Below are positions 50,163-58,598 of a stretch of 64,000 nt of DNA, one piece after another. Both the position numbers and the translations under genes were made by a program. Source of the DNA: Bacillus sp. FJAT-28004 (GTDB lineage Bacteria > Bacillota > Bacilli > Paenibacillales > Paenibacillaceae); contig NZ_LGHP01000001.1 in assembly GCF_001280845.1 (NCBI RefSeq), forward strand, positions 3,498,418 through 3,562,417. Direction: 5' to 3'. The notes under the pieces are model-generated. The model did not search any database. It worked only from the letters and a program-made list of their open reading frames with translations, and was not told the DNA's origin. The stretch's first letter is position 1, and every line of letters begins with the position of its first letter.

Positions 50163-51566
50163 TTATCCTTGCAATACTGAGGATTTCTCCTTATTGTCAC
50201 GCTTGACGAGCCCATATTTTTCCCATTTTCTGCTCTTCCACCGGAAGAACATAATAACCGCGCGCAGCCATTCATCCGCTGCAATTGCCAGCCAAATGCC
50301 AGCTAAGCCCAAATCAAGCTGGAATACGAAGAAGTAGCCGAGCGGCAAGCTCATTGCGACCATAGAACCCATTCCGATATACAGAGGGTACTTCGCATCG
50401 CCTGACGCACGCAGTGAATTGATAAGCACGATATTAATCGTACGGCCGGTCTCCAGTACGATGCTCAGCAGCAGCACGTTTATGCCTAGCCGAACAATTT
50501 CCTCATCGTCCGTAAACATCCGCATGAGCGGCTCACGGAACAATATCACGAGCAATACGGCGATCAAAGTTACAATGCTTGCCCAGCGTACGCTTCTCCA
50601 TACTTGGCGATAGGCAATCGTTTGCTCGCCTGCACCGACCATCCTGCCTACGATGATCGCCGTTCCCATACCGATCGCGAACGCGAATAGATATGTAAAC
50701 ATCGAAATGTTGTTGGCATAATTTTTGGCAGCCAATGAAGCAGCCCCAAGATACGTCGCATAATATAAAAACACTATTTGGCAAGTCTGGTACATCACCT
50801 GCTCCAGAGCAGACGGAATGCCGATTCTCAGTATTTTTAAAATATACTCCTTGGATAGCTCATAATAGTAATGGATCTCAATCCGCACCGACATAATCCG
50901 ATACAGCATCCAGAAAAAGACGATGAGCGCCAAACCACGACTAATTACCGATGACAGCGCTGCGCCTTGAACGCCCATCTCCGGAAAACCAAATTTCCCG
51001 AAAATAAGCAAATAGTTGCCGATGATATGAACGATATTCATACCTAGCGATACGAACATCGCTTCCTTTGTAAAACCGTGTACACGAATAATTGCGGATA
51101 TGGAGTTAATTATCGCTTGAAGGAAGATCATTCCGCCTACAATCGATAGATAGCTCTTCGCATGTTCAAGTATCTCACCTTGCAAATTCAACGTCTGCAA
51201 CAAATGTCCACCGAACAACACGAACATAAGACTTATAAATATCCCGACTACTAGATTGAGCGTAATAGCAAGCGCTGATATTTTCGCTGCTTCTACAAAC
51301 TTGCGAGAGCCGATATATTGCGCAACTACAATGGATGCCCCGTTGCCGATTACCTCTAATAGTAAGATCGCTATATGCAAATATTGATTTGATGCTCCGA
51401 CGCCAGATACAGCATTATCCGAAATCGCGCTCAGCATCAGCGTATCTGCAATACCCATGAGCATAAACAAAAAGATTTCCAAAAATATGGGCCATGTCAG
51501 AAAAAATAAGTTTAAGCCTTTCTGATCCCGTTGCCCTGTTCCATTACCAGCCTCTGCTGTTGTCAT
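50163..51566 (-). CDS. MATE family efflux transporter
   Basis: The 467-residue protein has twelve predicted membrane helices in two MatE repeats. Motifs: FFLTWPIFLEIFLFMLMGIADTLMLSAISDNAVSGVGA at the start and, in the second half, GIPSALEQVMYQTCQIVF with LGAASLAAKNYANNISMFTYLFAFAIGMGTAIIVGRMVGA. It would use a Na+ or H+ gradient to export a cationic compound or act in other roles; substrate unknown. AAGGTG precedes ATG 51566. It is monocistronic, with its own terminator. Confidence 0.92.
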   Translation of the reverse strand: MTTAEAGNGTGQRDQKGLNLFFLTWPIFLEIFLFMLMGIADTLMLSAISDNAVSGVGASNQYLHIAILLLEVIGNGASIVVAQYIGSRKFVEAAKISALAITLNLVVGIFISLMFVLFGGHLLQTLNLQGEILEHAKSYLSIVGGMIFLQAIINSISAIIRVHGFTKEAMFVSLGMNIVHIIGNYLLIFGKFGFPEMGVQGAALSSVISRGLALIVFFWMLYRIMSVRIEIHYYYELSKEYILKILRIGIPSALEQVMYQTCQIVFLYYATYLGAASLAAKNYANNISMFTYLFAFAIGMGTAIIVGRMVGAGEQTIAYRQVWRSVRWASIVTLIAVLLVILFREPLMRMFTDDEEIVRLGINVLLLSIVLETGRTINIVLINSLRASGDAKYPLYIGMGSMVAMSLPLGYFFVFQLDLGLAGIWLAIAADEWLRAVIMFFRWKSRKWEKYGLVKRDNKEKSSVLQG

Positions 51567-51767
51567 GTTGTCACCTTCTTCTAATATGAAAAGTAAAGCA
51601 CAAGGTATCGTAGCATATAAAATGGCTTATTGCACGCTAGAATCGCAGTTTTACACGAATTAAATGTTGGTAGATCTTATGTAAACGCATTCCTTTATCT
51701 CTTTTGAAAATAGGCCCATTCTACTATTAAAAACTGTCATTTTATGCCTATAAAAAAAGACTGCACT

Positions 51768-51797
51768 CAGGTCGCCAAGGCAACCTTCGAACAGTCT
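51768..51797 (-). terminator. Terminator of the glutamate-rich microprotein gene
   Basis: AGACTG (51768-51773) pairs with CAGTCT (51792-51797), with inner AGGT/ACCT pairs; the minus strand continues with a run of seven T. It is 31 nt after the stop of the acidic gene. Confidence 0.75.
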
Positions 51798-51828
51798 TCC
51801 TCTTTATAATATAAAATGATAGATATCA

Positions 51829-52047
51829 TTATTGCTCTTCAGACTCTTCCTCAGCTGCTTCTTCCTCAGCTGACTCTTCTTCTGCTTCCTCAGAGGATTC
51901 TTCCTCAATGGCAGCAGCAGCTTCTTCCGCTTCTTCTTCCAGTTCAGCCTCAACAGCTTCTACTACTTCTTCAGCTGGAGCCTCTTCCGAAATCAGTTCT
52001 GCGGTTTCTTCCGCGCCTTCTTGAACTACTTCTTCTTCTTGGCTCAT
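51829..52047 (-). CDS. Extremely glutamate-rich 72-residue protein
   Basis: The frame starts MSQEEEVVQEGAEETAELIS and continues as Glu/Ala/Ser runs to the end; about half of all residues are Glu and there is no Lys, Arg, Cys or aromatic residue. Such a chain should be disordered or a long acidic helix. An ideal AGGAGGTG ribosome binding site lies 7 nt before ATG 52047 and a terminator follows, so it is a real, probably well-expressed gene. Function not recognised; cation buffering, binding of basic proteins or spore/envelope roles are guesses. Confidence 0.75.
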   Translation of the reverse strand: MSQEEEVVQEGAEETAELISEEAPAEEVVEAVEAELEEEAEEAAAAIEEESSEEAEEESAEEEAAEEESEEQ

Positions 52048-52322
52048 GTTTATTCACCTCCTACTTCTTATTACCTTAATAATAGCGCTTTCATAGAACT
52101 AAACAAGAGGTGTAAAATGTCGTTTCATAGGAACTATTTTCGCTTTTTGTAATGTTCGATTCCTTTTGCTTTTTTTCGACTTTTTTCCCCGCCAGAGGTC
52201 TAGTACTTCGTTCCGACTTACGGCGGTTTTACATAGCTGATGAACTAGATAAGATGAATATCGACTAATAACTACGATGTCGTTGTATTCGTTGCAATCA
52301 ATCTTTTCAGGGGGCTCACTCG

Positions 52323-53084
52323 ATGTATCATTTATGGATTCATTTGGAATTAGGTACGTTAATGCTATACGTGATTTTTTCATTAATAGCTGCGGCCAAA
52401 GCGTCAAAACTCGCATATAACCAAACGGAGCAGCAGCTTTATCACAAAACGCGAAAACTGTTATTTTGGTCTGTTTCCTTAAGCCTGCTTACGGCAGGGA
52501 TGGCCGCAGCTGATTTGATGCTTGCTTCGATGACGCATCCACAATTTTGGACACAACGTCTGCTCATTCACACACCGTTTGCCATTATTCCTTTCCTCCT
52601 CATTTGGTTTGGCTCCTATCCGAAAATACGCAGGCTCATGCAGCGAACGAATGCCCGGACACAGCTGGATAATGATGTTGCCCGCCGCCGCCAAGCGTCT
52701 GATCCCGTATTAATCGTTCCGTTTCAACTAGCACCGCTATTCTCATTAGCATTGCTTTACTTTGCTTTAATGCCGCCTAATTCATTCCGCTGGTCTACGG
52801 TGACGATGACGACAACATTTTTTATGTTTATTGCTTGTATGGTCTGGATGCTTCAAACTCATCGCAATCAGCTTGCTGCAGAAGCACCGCCCGTTTACCG
52901 GCCTTGGCTGCGCAAACTGCGCCATACCGGCGTTCTTCTCGTTATTTTAGCAATACTCGGTATTCCCTTTATGATGGCCTTTGAGGGCAATCGGCTATCT
53001 GAGCGACTAAGTATACTCCCAGACCAAATGGATGATGCTTATTCTATAAATGCCTCTGAGCGTCAAATTTTAATCCAGCACTGA
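52323..53084 (+). CDS. Hypothetical integral membrane protein
   Basis: The 253-residue protein has about six membrane helices (for example LGTLMLYVIFSLIAAAKAS, LLFWSVSLSLLTAGMAAADLML, FAIIPFLLIWFGSY, PLFSLALLYFALMPP, TTTFFMFIACMVWMLQT and HTGVLLVILAILGIPFMMAF). Two His in the first helix region (MYHLWIHLELG) may be functional. No family recognised. AGGGGG lies about 9 nt before ATG 52323. The 275-nt gap before it (52048-52322) contains no gene I can support. Confidence 0.65.
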   Translation: MYHLWIHLELGTLMLYVIFSLIAAAKASKLAYNQTEQQLYHKTRKLLFWSVSLSLLTAGMAAADLMLASMTHPQFWTQRLLIHTPFAIIPFLLIWFGSYPKIRRLMQRTNARTQLDNDVARRRQASDPVLIVPFQLAPLFSLALLYFALMPPNSFRWSTVTMTTTFFMFIACMVWMLQTHRNQLAAEAPPVYRPWLRKLRHTGVLLVILAILGIPFMMAFEGNRLSERLSILPDQMDDAYSINASERQILIQH

Positions 53085-53223
53085 CAACCCCTATGTATTG
53101 GGAGGAGTTAATACTGGACTTTAGTCCAGTTAGCCGTTTTACCTACAGCAGGAGGACAGTTAATTTCAATGTATGCTATGCTGAAATAAGCTAATAAAAC
53201 GTTGATTGGGGTGCTCTAGAACG

Positions 53224-53727
53224 ATGAAACTAAAAACCATTAGCGGGTTTGTCCTCCTGCTGCTCGGAGCTGTCTTATTTCTAAACCAAGGCGAAGAATT
53301 CGGCCCAGGCAAAATATTTGCCTACTTCTGGCCATCGTTATTCGTCATACCGGTCGGACTTTTCTTTCACTGGCTGTACTTCTCCATGATCGGCAGACGC
53401 GGATCTGGCCTATTAATACCGGGAGGCATCTTGTTTACCGCAGGGGTCGTTTGTCAGATCGCCATGCTATTCAACAATTGGGGGTACATGTGGCCGGGCT
53501 TTATTCTCGCCGTTGCCATAGGCTTGTTCGAATTTTATTGGTTCGGAAATCGCAACAAATGGTTGCTTATTCCAATTAACATTTTGACCGTGTTATCTCT
53601 GCTCTTCTTCGCCGTCTTCTCGATTGGTTCCCTCTACAGCAAGTTTCTACTTAGCCAACCGATCATTGCTATCATACTTATTCTCGCCGGCGCTATCATC
53701 CTGCTGACGAAGAAGAAAGACATATAA
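53224..53727 (+). CDS. Membrane protein resembling the LiaF/DUF5668 transmembrane region
   Basis: About 167 residues made almost entirely of helices: ISGFVLLLLGAVLFLNQ, IFAYFWPSLFVIPVGLFFHW, GLLIPGGILFTAGVVCQIAML, YMWPGFILAVAIGLFEFYWFG, LLIPINILTVLSLLFFAVFSIG and IIAIILILAGAIILL. The recurring W-P-x-x-x pattern is typical of the membrane part of LiaF and DUF5668 proteins, but the cell-wall-active C-terminal domain is absent. ATG 53224 is preferred to TTG 53206. It ends shortly before the hairpin array upstream of the next gene. Confidence 0.65.
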   Translation: MKLKTISGFVLLLLGAVLFLNQGEEFGPGKIFAYFWPSLFVIPVGLFFHWLYFSMIGRRGSGLLIPGGILFTAGVVCQIAMLFNNWGYMWPGFILAVAIGLFEFYWFGNRNKWLLIPINILTVLSLLFFAVFSIGSLYSKFLLSQPIIAIILILAGAIILLTKKKDI

Positions 53728-53747
53728 CAACTCCTCCTGTGGTATGG

Positions 53748-53753
53748 TATAAT
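53748..53753 (+). promoter_or_regulatory. Extended -10 promoter before hairpin array B
   Basis: TATAAT at 53748-53753 with a TGn extension (53745-53747) forms a good extended -10 element; the -35 region is poor. The transcript would start near 53760, so the hairpin array would make up nearly the whole 5' leader of the 161-residue gene. Confidence 0.5.
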
Positions 53754-53762
53754 CACATGCAT

Positions 53763-53890
53763 CGCAAACCTGTGCATATGCTTACGAAGTGGTTTGCTTC
53801 GCAAACCTTAGATTATGCTTACGAAGTGGTTTGCTTCGCAAACCTAGGTTTATGCTTACGAAGTGGTTTGCTTCGCAAACCTTTAGGAGG
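53763..53890 (+). repeat. Three tandem hairpin units ending in a Shine-Dalgarno sequence (array B)
   Basis: Three 37-nt units (53780-53816, 53817-53853, 53854-53890) each begin GCTTACGAAGTG, then GTTTGC-tt-CGCAAACC, a hairpin, and a variable 8-10-nt tail (CTTAGATTAT, CTAGGTTTAT). In the last unit the tail reads CTTTAGGAGG, the ribosome binding site of the next gene. A half-copy (CGCAAACC, 53763-53770) precedes them. The units match those at 14341-14459 in sequence and in orientation relative to the downstream gene. Confidence 0.88.
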
Positions 53891-53899
53891 AAATGAAAG

Positions 53900-54385
53900 A
53901 TGCTGTCTTTTGAACAAAAGCTTGCTATTATTGAAGGCTTTCCTGAATTAGAACGGAAGGACGTTTCTCTTGGCCGCACTAACTTCCACTACGAAGAGAG
54001 CGCGCATGAGAAAAAGTCGGTCGTGCACCATCTGCATCCGAACGGAAACGGTTATGTTTTTGCCGGCTTGGTTCCTGGTGTAACAACCGACGATAAAGGC
54101 CTAGTCAATATTCGTGATTTCAGCGAGGATGAGCTTCGCTCGCTTATTGAGAAATCAATCCGTTCTCTTGCTATCGCACCACCGGAGAAACCGGAATCGA
54201 AGAAAAAGAATAAACGCAAGGCTCCGCAGGAAGAGCGTTGGATCGGACCCGATAACGCCGTGCTTACCCTGCTGTTTGAAGAAGATCTTTGGTATTTATA
54301 TGCCGACTTGAATCTAGAATCAGCTTTCGAAACGTACGAGGAAGCCTTGCAGTACTTAGAAGAAGAGCAGTTCTCACGTGCATAG
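53900..54385 (+). CDS. Hypothetical 161-residue protein behind a tandem hairpin leader
   Basis: Soluble protein with MLSFEQKLAIIEGFPELERKD at the start, HYEESAHEKKSVVHHLHPNGNGYVF, GLVNIRDFSEDELRSLIEKSI, a lysine-rich linker (PESKKKNKRKAPQEERW) and an acidic end. I do not recognise a family. ATG 53900 has AGGAGG 9 nt upstream, formed by the last unit of the hairpin array. A terminator lies 52 nt after the stop. The basic linker between two more structured halves suggests a nucleic-acid or ribosome contact, which is inference. Confidence 0.72.
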   Translation: MLSFEQKLAIIEGFPELERKDVSLGRTNFHYEESAHEKKSVVHHLHPNGNGYVFAGLVPGVTTDDKGLVNIRDFSEDELRSLIEKSIRSLAIAPPEKPESKKKNKRKAPQEERWIGPDNAVLTLLFEEDLWYLYADLNLESAFETYEEALQYLEEEQFSRA

Positions 54386-54437
54386 TCGGCACAAGACTAC
54401 GAGCGTTTGTTCATAGGTACTAAAACCCGTATCGCCG

Positions 54438-54472
54438 AAAAAAGGAGAAACGTTTGTTGTTTCTCCTTTTTT
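54438..54472 (+). terminator. Terminator after the 161-residue gene
   Basis: AAAAAAGGAGAAAC (54438-54451) and GTTTCTCCTTTTTT (54459-54472) form a 14-bp stem with a 7-nt loop and built-in T-run. Confidence 0.9.
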
Positions 54473-54550
54473 CTGTGCGTCTAAACAGGATTTCTGTCGT
54501 TCCGTGTCTAATTGTAGTAGGAGCATCTTAGACCATGGGAGGAATCATTT

Positions 54551-56821
54551 TTGTCTATAAAAGCTAAGCTATCCTTCTCCATATCCGTAATAGTAGCTGT
54601 CATACTAATATTAAGTACTTTGCTCTATTACTTCACAACCAAAAAAGAGGCTGAAGCTAATCTTGAGGCTCAGTTTACTAATATTGCTAAACAAATAAGC
54701 ATCACTGTGGAGGCATCGGAGAACGCTCGACAGTATATGGAGAACACGCTCGGTGATAAGCTGCGTATCGCCTCTCTTGCGGCTAAAGCTGAGCTCGATC
54801 CGGATATTAAAAATGTGACAAACAAGCAGCTCGTTAAGCTTAGCGCGCAGCTTGGCGTCGATCATATTACCTTATGGCAGCGCTTTGGCAACGATGTTAT
54901 CGCCATGCGTTCTTCTGATCCCAATGAAATCAACTTGAGTTCAAAAACATGGGATTATTGGCATGTTGCCTTTCTACAGCTGTTCGACAAACATGAAGTA
55001 GACATTGTGCAGGGACAGAAGCTCAAAAATTTCTGGTCGGGACCATTTAATTTCTCAACCTCAGATCCGTCAGAAATTCGTAAGTGGGGGTCTTATTATG
55101 ACGGCTCGACAAACTATATGATCAATCCCTACGTTAACGCTCAGGTACTGCTTGATTTCGACTACACCATCGGGACAGACGCGATTGTTAATAAAATCAT
55201 TGCCGATCAGTCCGATATTTTGGAAGTTACCGGATTCGACCTTGAGTTTTACGGCAAGGACAAAATTATCAAATACAAACAAGGCATTCCCGTTTACAAT
55301 TTGGACGTTCGGGCAATCCCGTTTGGCGACTATAACTATCAGGATCAACCTAACGATTTTTTGAATATTCAACAAGTAAGTAAAACCGGCAAAGCCCTCA
55401 CGGTCAAAAGAAATATCAATGGTGTTCCGGTCATCAAAAACTTCATTCCAATTAAAAAAATGAACAAAAACTATGTTTTTAGCGTCGTGTTTGATCAGAA
55501 AGCCATTCAAAAACCTGTTAATCAGTTGCTGATTATGCAATTTGTCATCTCTTTGGGGCTCGTCTTTATTACACTGATTGCGAGCTATTTCATAGCAGGC
55601 TTCATGTTGCGCGGTCTCAATCAAGTTATGCGAAAAGTAAATGCGATTGCTTCAGGCGATTTTGGGGAAGTCATTACGATTCGCAGCGAGGATGAATTAG
55701 GATTGCTTGCCTCTCGCGTCGATACGATGGGCAGTAATCTAAATCATTATACAACTCAACTTAAAGCTGCGGCGGAAGAGCTGCAAAGCACGAAGCAATA
55801 TTTGGAATCATTCGTCAATCATACATCGGATGCCATTCACGTGACGGATCTGGAAGGCCATGTTATTCAGGTCAACATCGCTTTCGAAAAAATGTACGGA
55901 TGGAATCAAGAAGAAGTTCTAGGCATACCGCTAGATAACGTTCCGCGCGACTACTTGAGCTCGCACAAAGAGCTCGAGGCTACTGTACTGCGAGGCGGCT
56001 CCGTTACCGACTATGAAACGGTCCGATACACCAAGTCCGGCAATCTCATCGATCTAAGCATCACCATTTCTCCTATTCGCGACGAGCTTGGCACTATTAT
56101 TGCGATTGCTACTATTTCTCGGAATATTACTTCCCGTAAGCAAACGGAGGAGATCATTAGGCGCTCTGAGAAACTATCTGTCGTAGGCCAAATTGCAGCA
56201 GGCGTTGCACATGAGGTACGTAATCCGCTTACCACACTGCGAGGTTTTGTACAGCTCCACAAGCAGACCGGATCGTTATCGCCTGCTCATCTTGAGATCA
56301 TGCTTAACGAGCTCGATCAGATCAATATGATTGTGAGTGAGTTTCTCGTATTCGCTAAGCCGCAAGCCACCAGCTATCAGCCGGTGAACATCATTCGCCT
56401 CGTTGGCGATATTATGATGCTGCTTGATTCAGAAGCGAAGATGAGCAACGTTCAGCTCGCGCTGCTTGCGGAAGCCGAGCTTCCTGAGGTTATTGGCGAG
56501 GCCAATCAGTTAAAACAGGTTTTCGTAAACATCATGAAAAACGGCATAGAGTCAATGACCGGCGGCGGCGTTCTTACCGTCAAGGTAGAGTGCGCTGCAA
56601 ATGATGAAATCATCCTGCAGTTTATCGATCAAGGCTGCGGAATTGCTGAAAGTGACTTGCAACGCCTAGGAGAACCTTTCTTTACGAAAAAAACGAGCGG
56701 AAATGGGCTAGGCCTTATGGTAAGCCAGCAGATTATTGCCGCTCACAAGGGTACAATTGTGTTCCACAGCGAGCTTGGTTCCGGCACTTGCGTTGAAATA
56801 ACATTGCCAGCGGACAGCTAG
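54551..56821 (+). CDS. Membrane PAS sensor histidine kinase
   Basis: The 756-residue kinase has a first helix (LSFSISVIVAVILILSTLLYYFTT), an extracellular domain of about 290 residues, a second helix (LLIMQFVISLGLVFITLIASYFIAGFML), HAMP (about 350-400), a PAS domain with PAC tail (VNHTSDAIHVTDLEGHVIQVN to ISRNITSRKQ), HisKA with VAHEVRNPLTTLRGFVQLH, and an ATPase domain with N-box MKNGIESM and GNGLGLMVSQQII. The kinase half resembles sporulation kinases KinA-KinE. No response regulator is adjacent, so it may feed a phosphorelay. TTG 54551 has GGGAGG 8 nt upstream. Confidence 0.9.
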   Translation: MSIKAKLSFSISVIVAVILILSTLLYYFTTKKEAEANLEAQFTNIAKQISITVEASENARQYMENTLGDKLRIASLAAKAELDPDIKNVTNKQLVKLSAQLGVDHITLWQRFGNDVIAMRSSDPNEINLSSKTWDYWHVAFLQLFDKHEVDIVQGQKLKNFWSGPFNFSTSDPSEIRKWGSYYDGSTNYMINPYVNAQVLLDFDYTIGTDAIVNKIIADQSDILEVTGFDLEFYGKDKIIKYKQGIPVYNLDVRAIPFGDYNYQDQPNDFLNIQQVSKTGKALTVKRNINGVPVIKNFIPIKKMNKNYVFSVVFDQKAIQKPVNQLLIMQFVISLGLVFITLIASYFIAGFMLRGLNQVMRKVNAIASGDFGEVITIRSEDELGLLASRVDTMGSNLNHYTTQLKAAAEELQSTKQYLESFVNHTSDAIHVTDLEGHVIQVNIAFEKMYGWNQEEVLGIPLDNVPRDYLSSHKELEATVLRGGSVTDYETVRYTKSGNLIDLSITISPIRDELGTIIAIATISRNITSRKQTEEIIRRSEKLSVVGQIAAGVAHEVRNPLTTLRGFVQLHKQTGSLSPAHLEIMLNELDQINMIVSEFLVFAKPQATSYQPVNIIRLVGDIMMLLDSEAKMSNVQLALLAEAELPEVIGEANQLKQVFVNIMKNGIESMTGGGVLTVKVECAANDEIILQFIDQGCGIAESDLQRLGEPFFTKKTSGNGLGLMVSQQIIAAHKGTIVFHSELGSGTCVEITLPADS

Positions 56822-56840
56822 GGAATTTCCCCAGCTGTCC
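56812..56840 (+). terminator. Terminator overlapping the kinase stop codon
   Basis: GGACAGCT (56812-56819) pairs with AGCTGTCC (56833-56840); GGGAA/TTCCC in the loop adds pairs. The TAG stop is within the hairpin and AGTTTTATATAATTTT follows. Confidence 0.7.
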
Positions 56841-56966
56841 AGTTTTATATAATTTTGTAGAAAATTAAATTACTATGGTAAAATGTGTCCGTAGCCCTTT
56901 ACCTATCGAAAGATTTTATAAATAAGTACGTCTTATCATTCCGCTACATTGGGAGTCACTAATGTT

Positions 56967-58562
56967 ATGACTATGAATTCCCCTGTGTCACAGTATATTA
57001 TTGTTGTCATTATTTCAGGCGTTCTTAGCGTGCTGCTTGCCATATATGCTTATTACAACAAGACTAAATTTTCAGGCATGAACGTATTTATGTGGATGAC
57101 CGTTCTGTCCGCGGTTTACACTTTTGCCTTTGCGTTTGAGCTTGCCAGCGACTCGCTTCAGGAAATTCGATTTTGGATAAATATTGAATACATAGGCATG
57201 CCCTTTATCGCCCCTTGCAGCCTGCTGCTCATTATGCACTATGTTGGGCTGGATAAATTCAACAAAATCAAAAAATCGTGGGGCTTATTCTTCATTCCAG
57301 CCATTACTCTGCTAATGGTCTCGACAAACGAGTTTCACCATCTCTTTTATAAAACATTATATGTGCGGCCTCAAGAAACAACAGTGATGGTGGATGTGAT
57401 ACCTGGTATTTGGTATTACGTACATGGCGGCTATACCTTTGGGTCTATGTTAGTCAGCTTGTTTATATTGGCACGCTACTGGCAGAAGACGAAGTCCATT
57501 TATCGCAAACAAATGATTACGCTCGCCATAGGCATCTCGCTCCCTATGCTTGGAGCGTTATTGTACGTACTTGGACTTACTCCACATGGGATGGATCCTG
57601 TTCCGGTCCTAATGTGCATTACGTCCATTTTGTATGTCACATCCATCTTCTCTACTGCACTGCTGACCGTTGCACCTATAGCACGGGAACATATCTTTGA
57701 GAGTATGCGTGACGGCGTTCTCGTTCTTAATTTAGAAAACCAAATCATGGATTTTAATGGCGCGGCCACGACGATTATCCCAGCGCTCACTCCTCTAGCG
57801 ATTGGTCAAAAGCTCGATCACATCTGGAAGCGTGGAGCCGAATCCGGCGCCTTTTCCTTTGGGATGGACGAAACCGGAGAGTATGAGCAGGAGTTCAAGT
57901 GGATTCGAGGCGGAGAAACGTTCTACTATCGGATAAGAGCCTCCAACCTATTGAAGCCGAATGGCCAGCTTGCAGGCAGAACTATCGTTATGATCGATGT
58001 TACAGAGCATACGCTGCTTCAGAATAAGCTGCGTCACCTTGCGGAAATCGATGGGCTCACCTCAATTTATAATCGTACTTCTTTTATGGAAAAAAGCAGA
58101 CAACTGCTCGCCTCCGCCCATCAAACCAAGCAGCCGCTTTCGTTTATTTTGTTTGATATCGACTATTTCAAGCAAATCAATGACCAATATGGGCATAGCT
58201 TAGGCGATTTTGCTCTTCAGCACGTCGTGATGATCTGCCAGCAAGCGCTCCCGGCTGATGCTTTATTCGGACGTTACGGCGGCGAAGAATTCGCGATCAG
58301 CTTGCCGAATACATCGCTTTTGCAAGCGGGACAAGCTGCTGAACAGATTCGAGCATCCATCGCTGGAAACCCACTCTATAGCGCGTCCAGAGCGATAGCA
58401 ATGACAGCCAGCTTTGGAGTCGCAGAGGCAAAAACCGTCGATGTTCCGTTAGAGGCACTGATAAGTGAAGCAGACGTTGCCCTCTACCTCTCCAAAAATA
58501 GCGGACGGAACGCCGTACATTTGTCGAGCCAAGAGCGTGTACATGCAAACCAAGATAAATAA
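56967..58562 (+). CDS. Diguanylate cyclase with N-terminal 7TM and PAS-like domains
   Basis: Makes the second messenger c-di-GMP. About 531 residues: seven membrane helices of the histidine-kinase 7TM type (residues 1-230), a PAS-like segment (LENQIMDFNGAATTIIPAL to IVMIDVTEHTLLQNKL), and a GGDEF domain starting HLAEIDGLTSIYNRTSF with active-site RYGGEEFAISLP. The GGEEF motif is catalytic-competent; the upstream RxxD inhibitory site is absent (PADALFGRYGGEEF). ATG 56967 has GGGAG 11 nt upstream. The gene follows the sensor kinase on the same strand but behind a terminator. Confidence 0.9.
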   Translation: MTMNSPVSQYIIVVIISGVLSVLLAIYAYYNKTKFSGMNVFMWMTVLSAVYTFAFAFELASDSLQEIRFWINIEYIGMPFIAPCSLLLIMHYVGLDKFNKIKKSWGLFFIPAITLLMVSTNEFHHLFYKTLYVRPQETTVMVDVIPGIWYYVHGGYTFGSMLVSLFILARYWQKTKSIYRKQMITLAIGISLPMLGALLYVLGLTPHGMDPVPVLMCITSILYVTSIFSTALLTVAPIAREHIFESMRDGVLVLNLENQIMDFNGAATTIIPALTPLAIGQKLDHIWKRGAESGAFSFGMDETGEYEQEFKWIRGGETFYYRIRASNLLKPNGQLAGRTIVMIDVTEHTLLQNKLRHLAEIDGLTSIYNRTSFMEKSRQLLASAHQTKQPLSFILFDIDYFKQINDQYGHSLGDFALQHVVMICQQALPADALFGRYGGEEFAISLPNTSLLQAGQAAEQIRASIAGNPLYSASRAIAMTASFGVAEAKTVDVPLEALISEADVALYLSKNSGRNAVHLSSQERVHANQDK

Positions 58563-58598
58563 CCATACTAGCATGAAAGAGATAGGTGGGATGACTTC

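Noticed and set aside
52099..52416. 105-residue minus-strand ORF
   Set aside because: It overlaps the well-supported plus-strand membrane gene, has no ribosome binding site and no recognisable domain.
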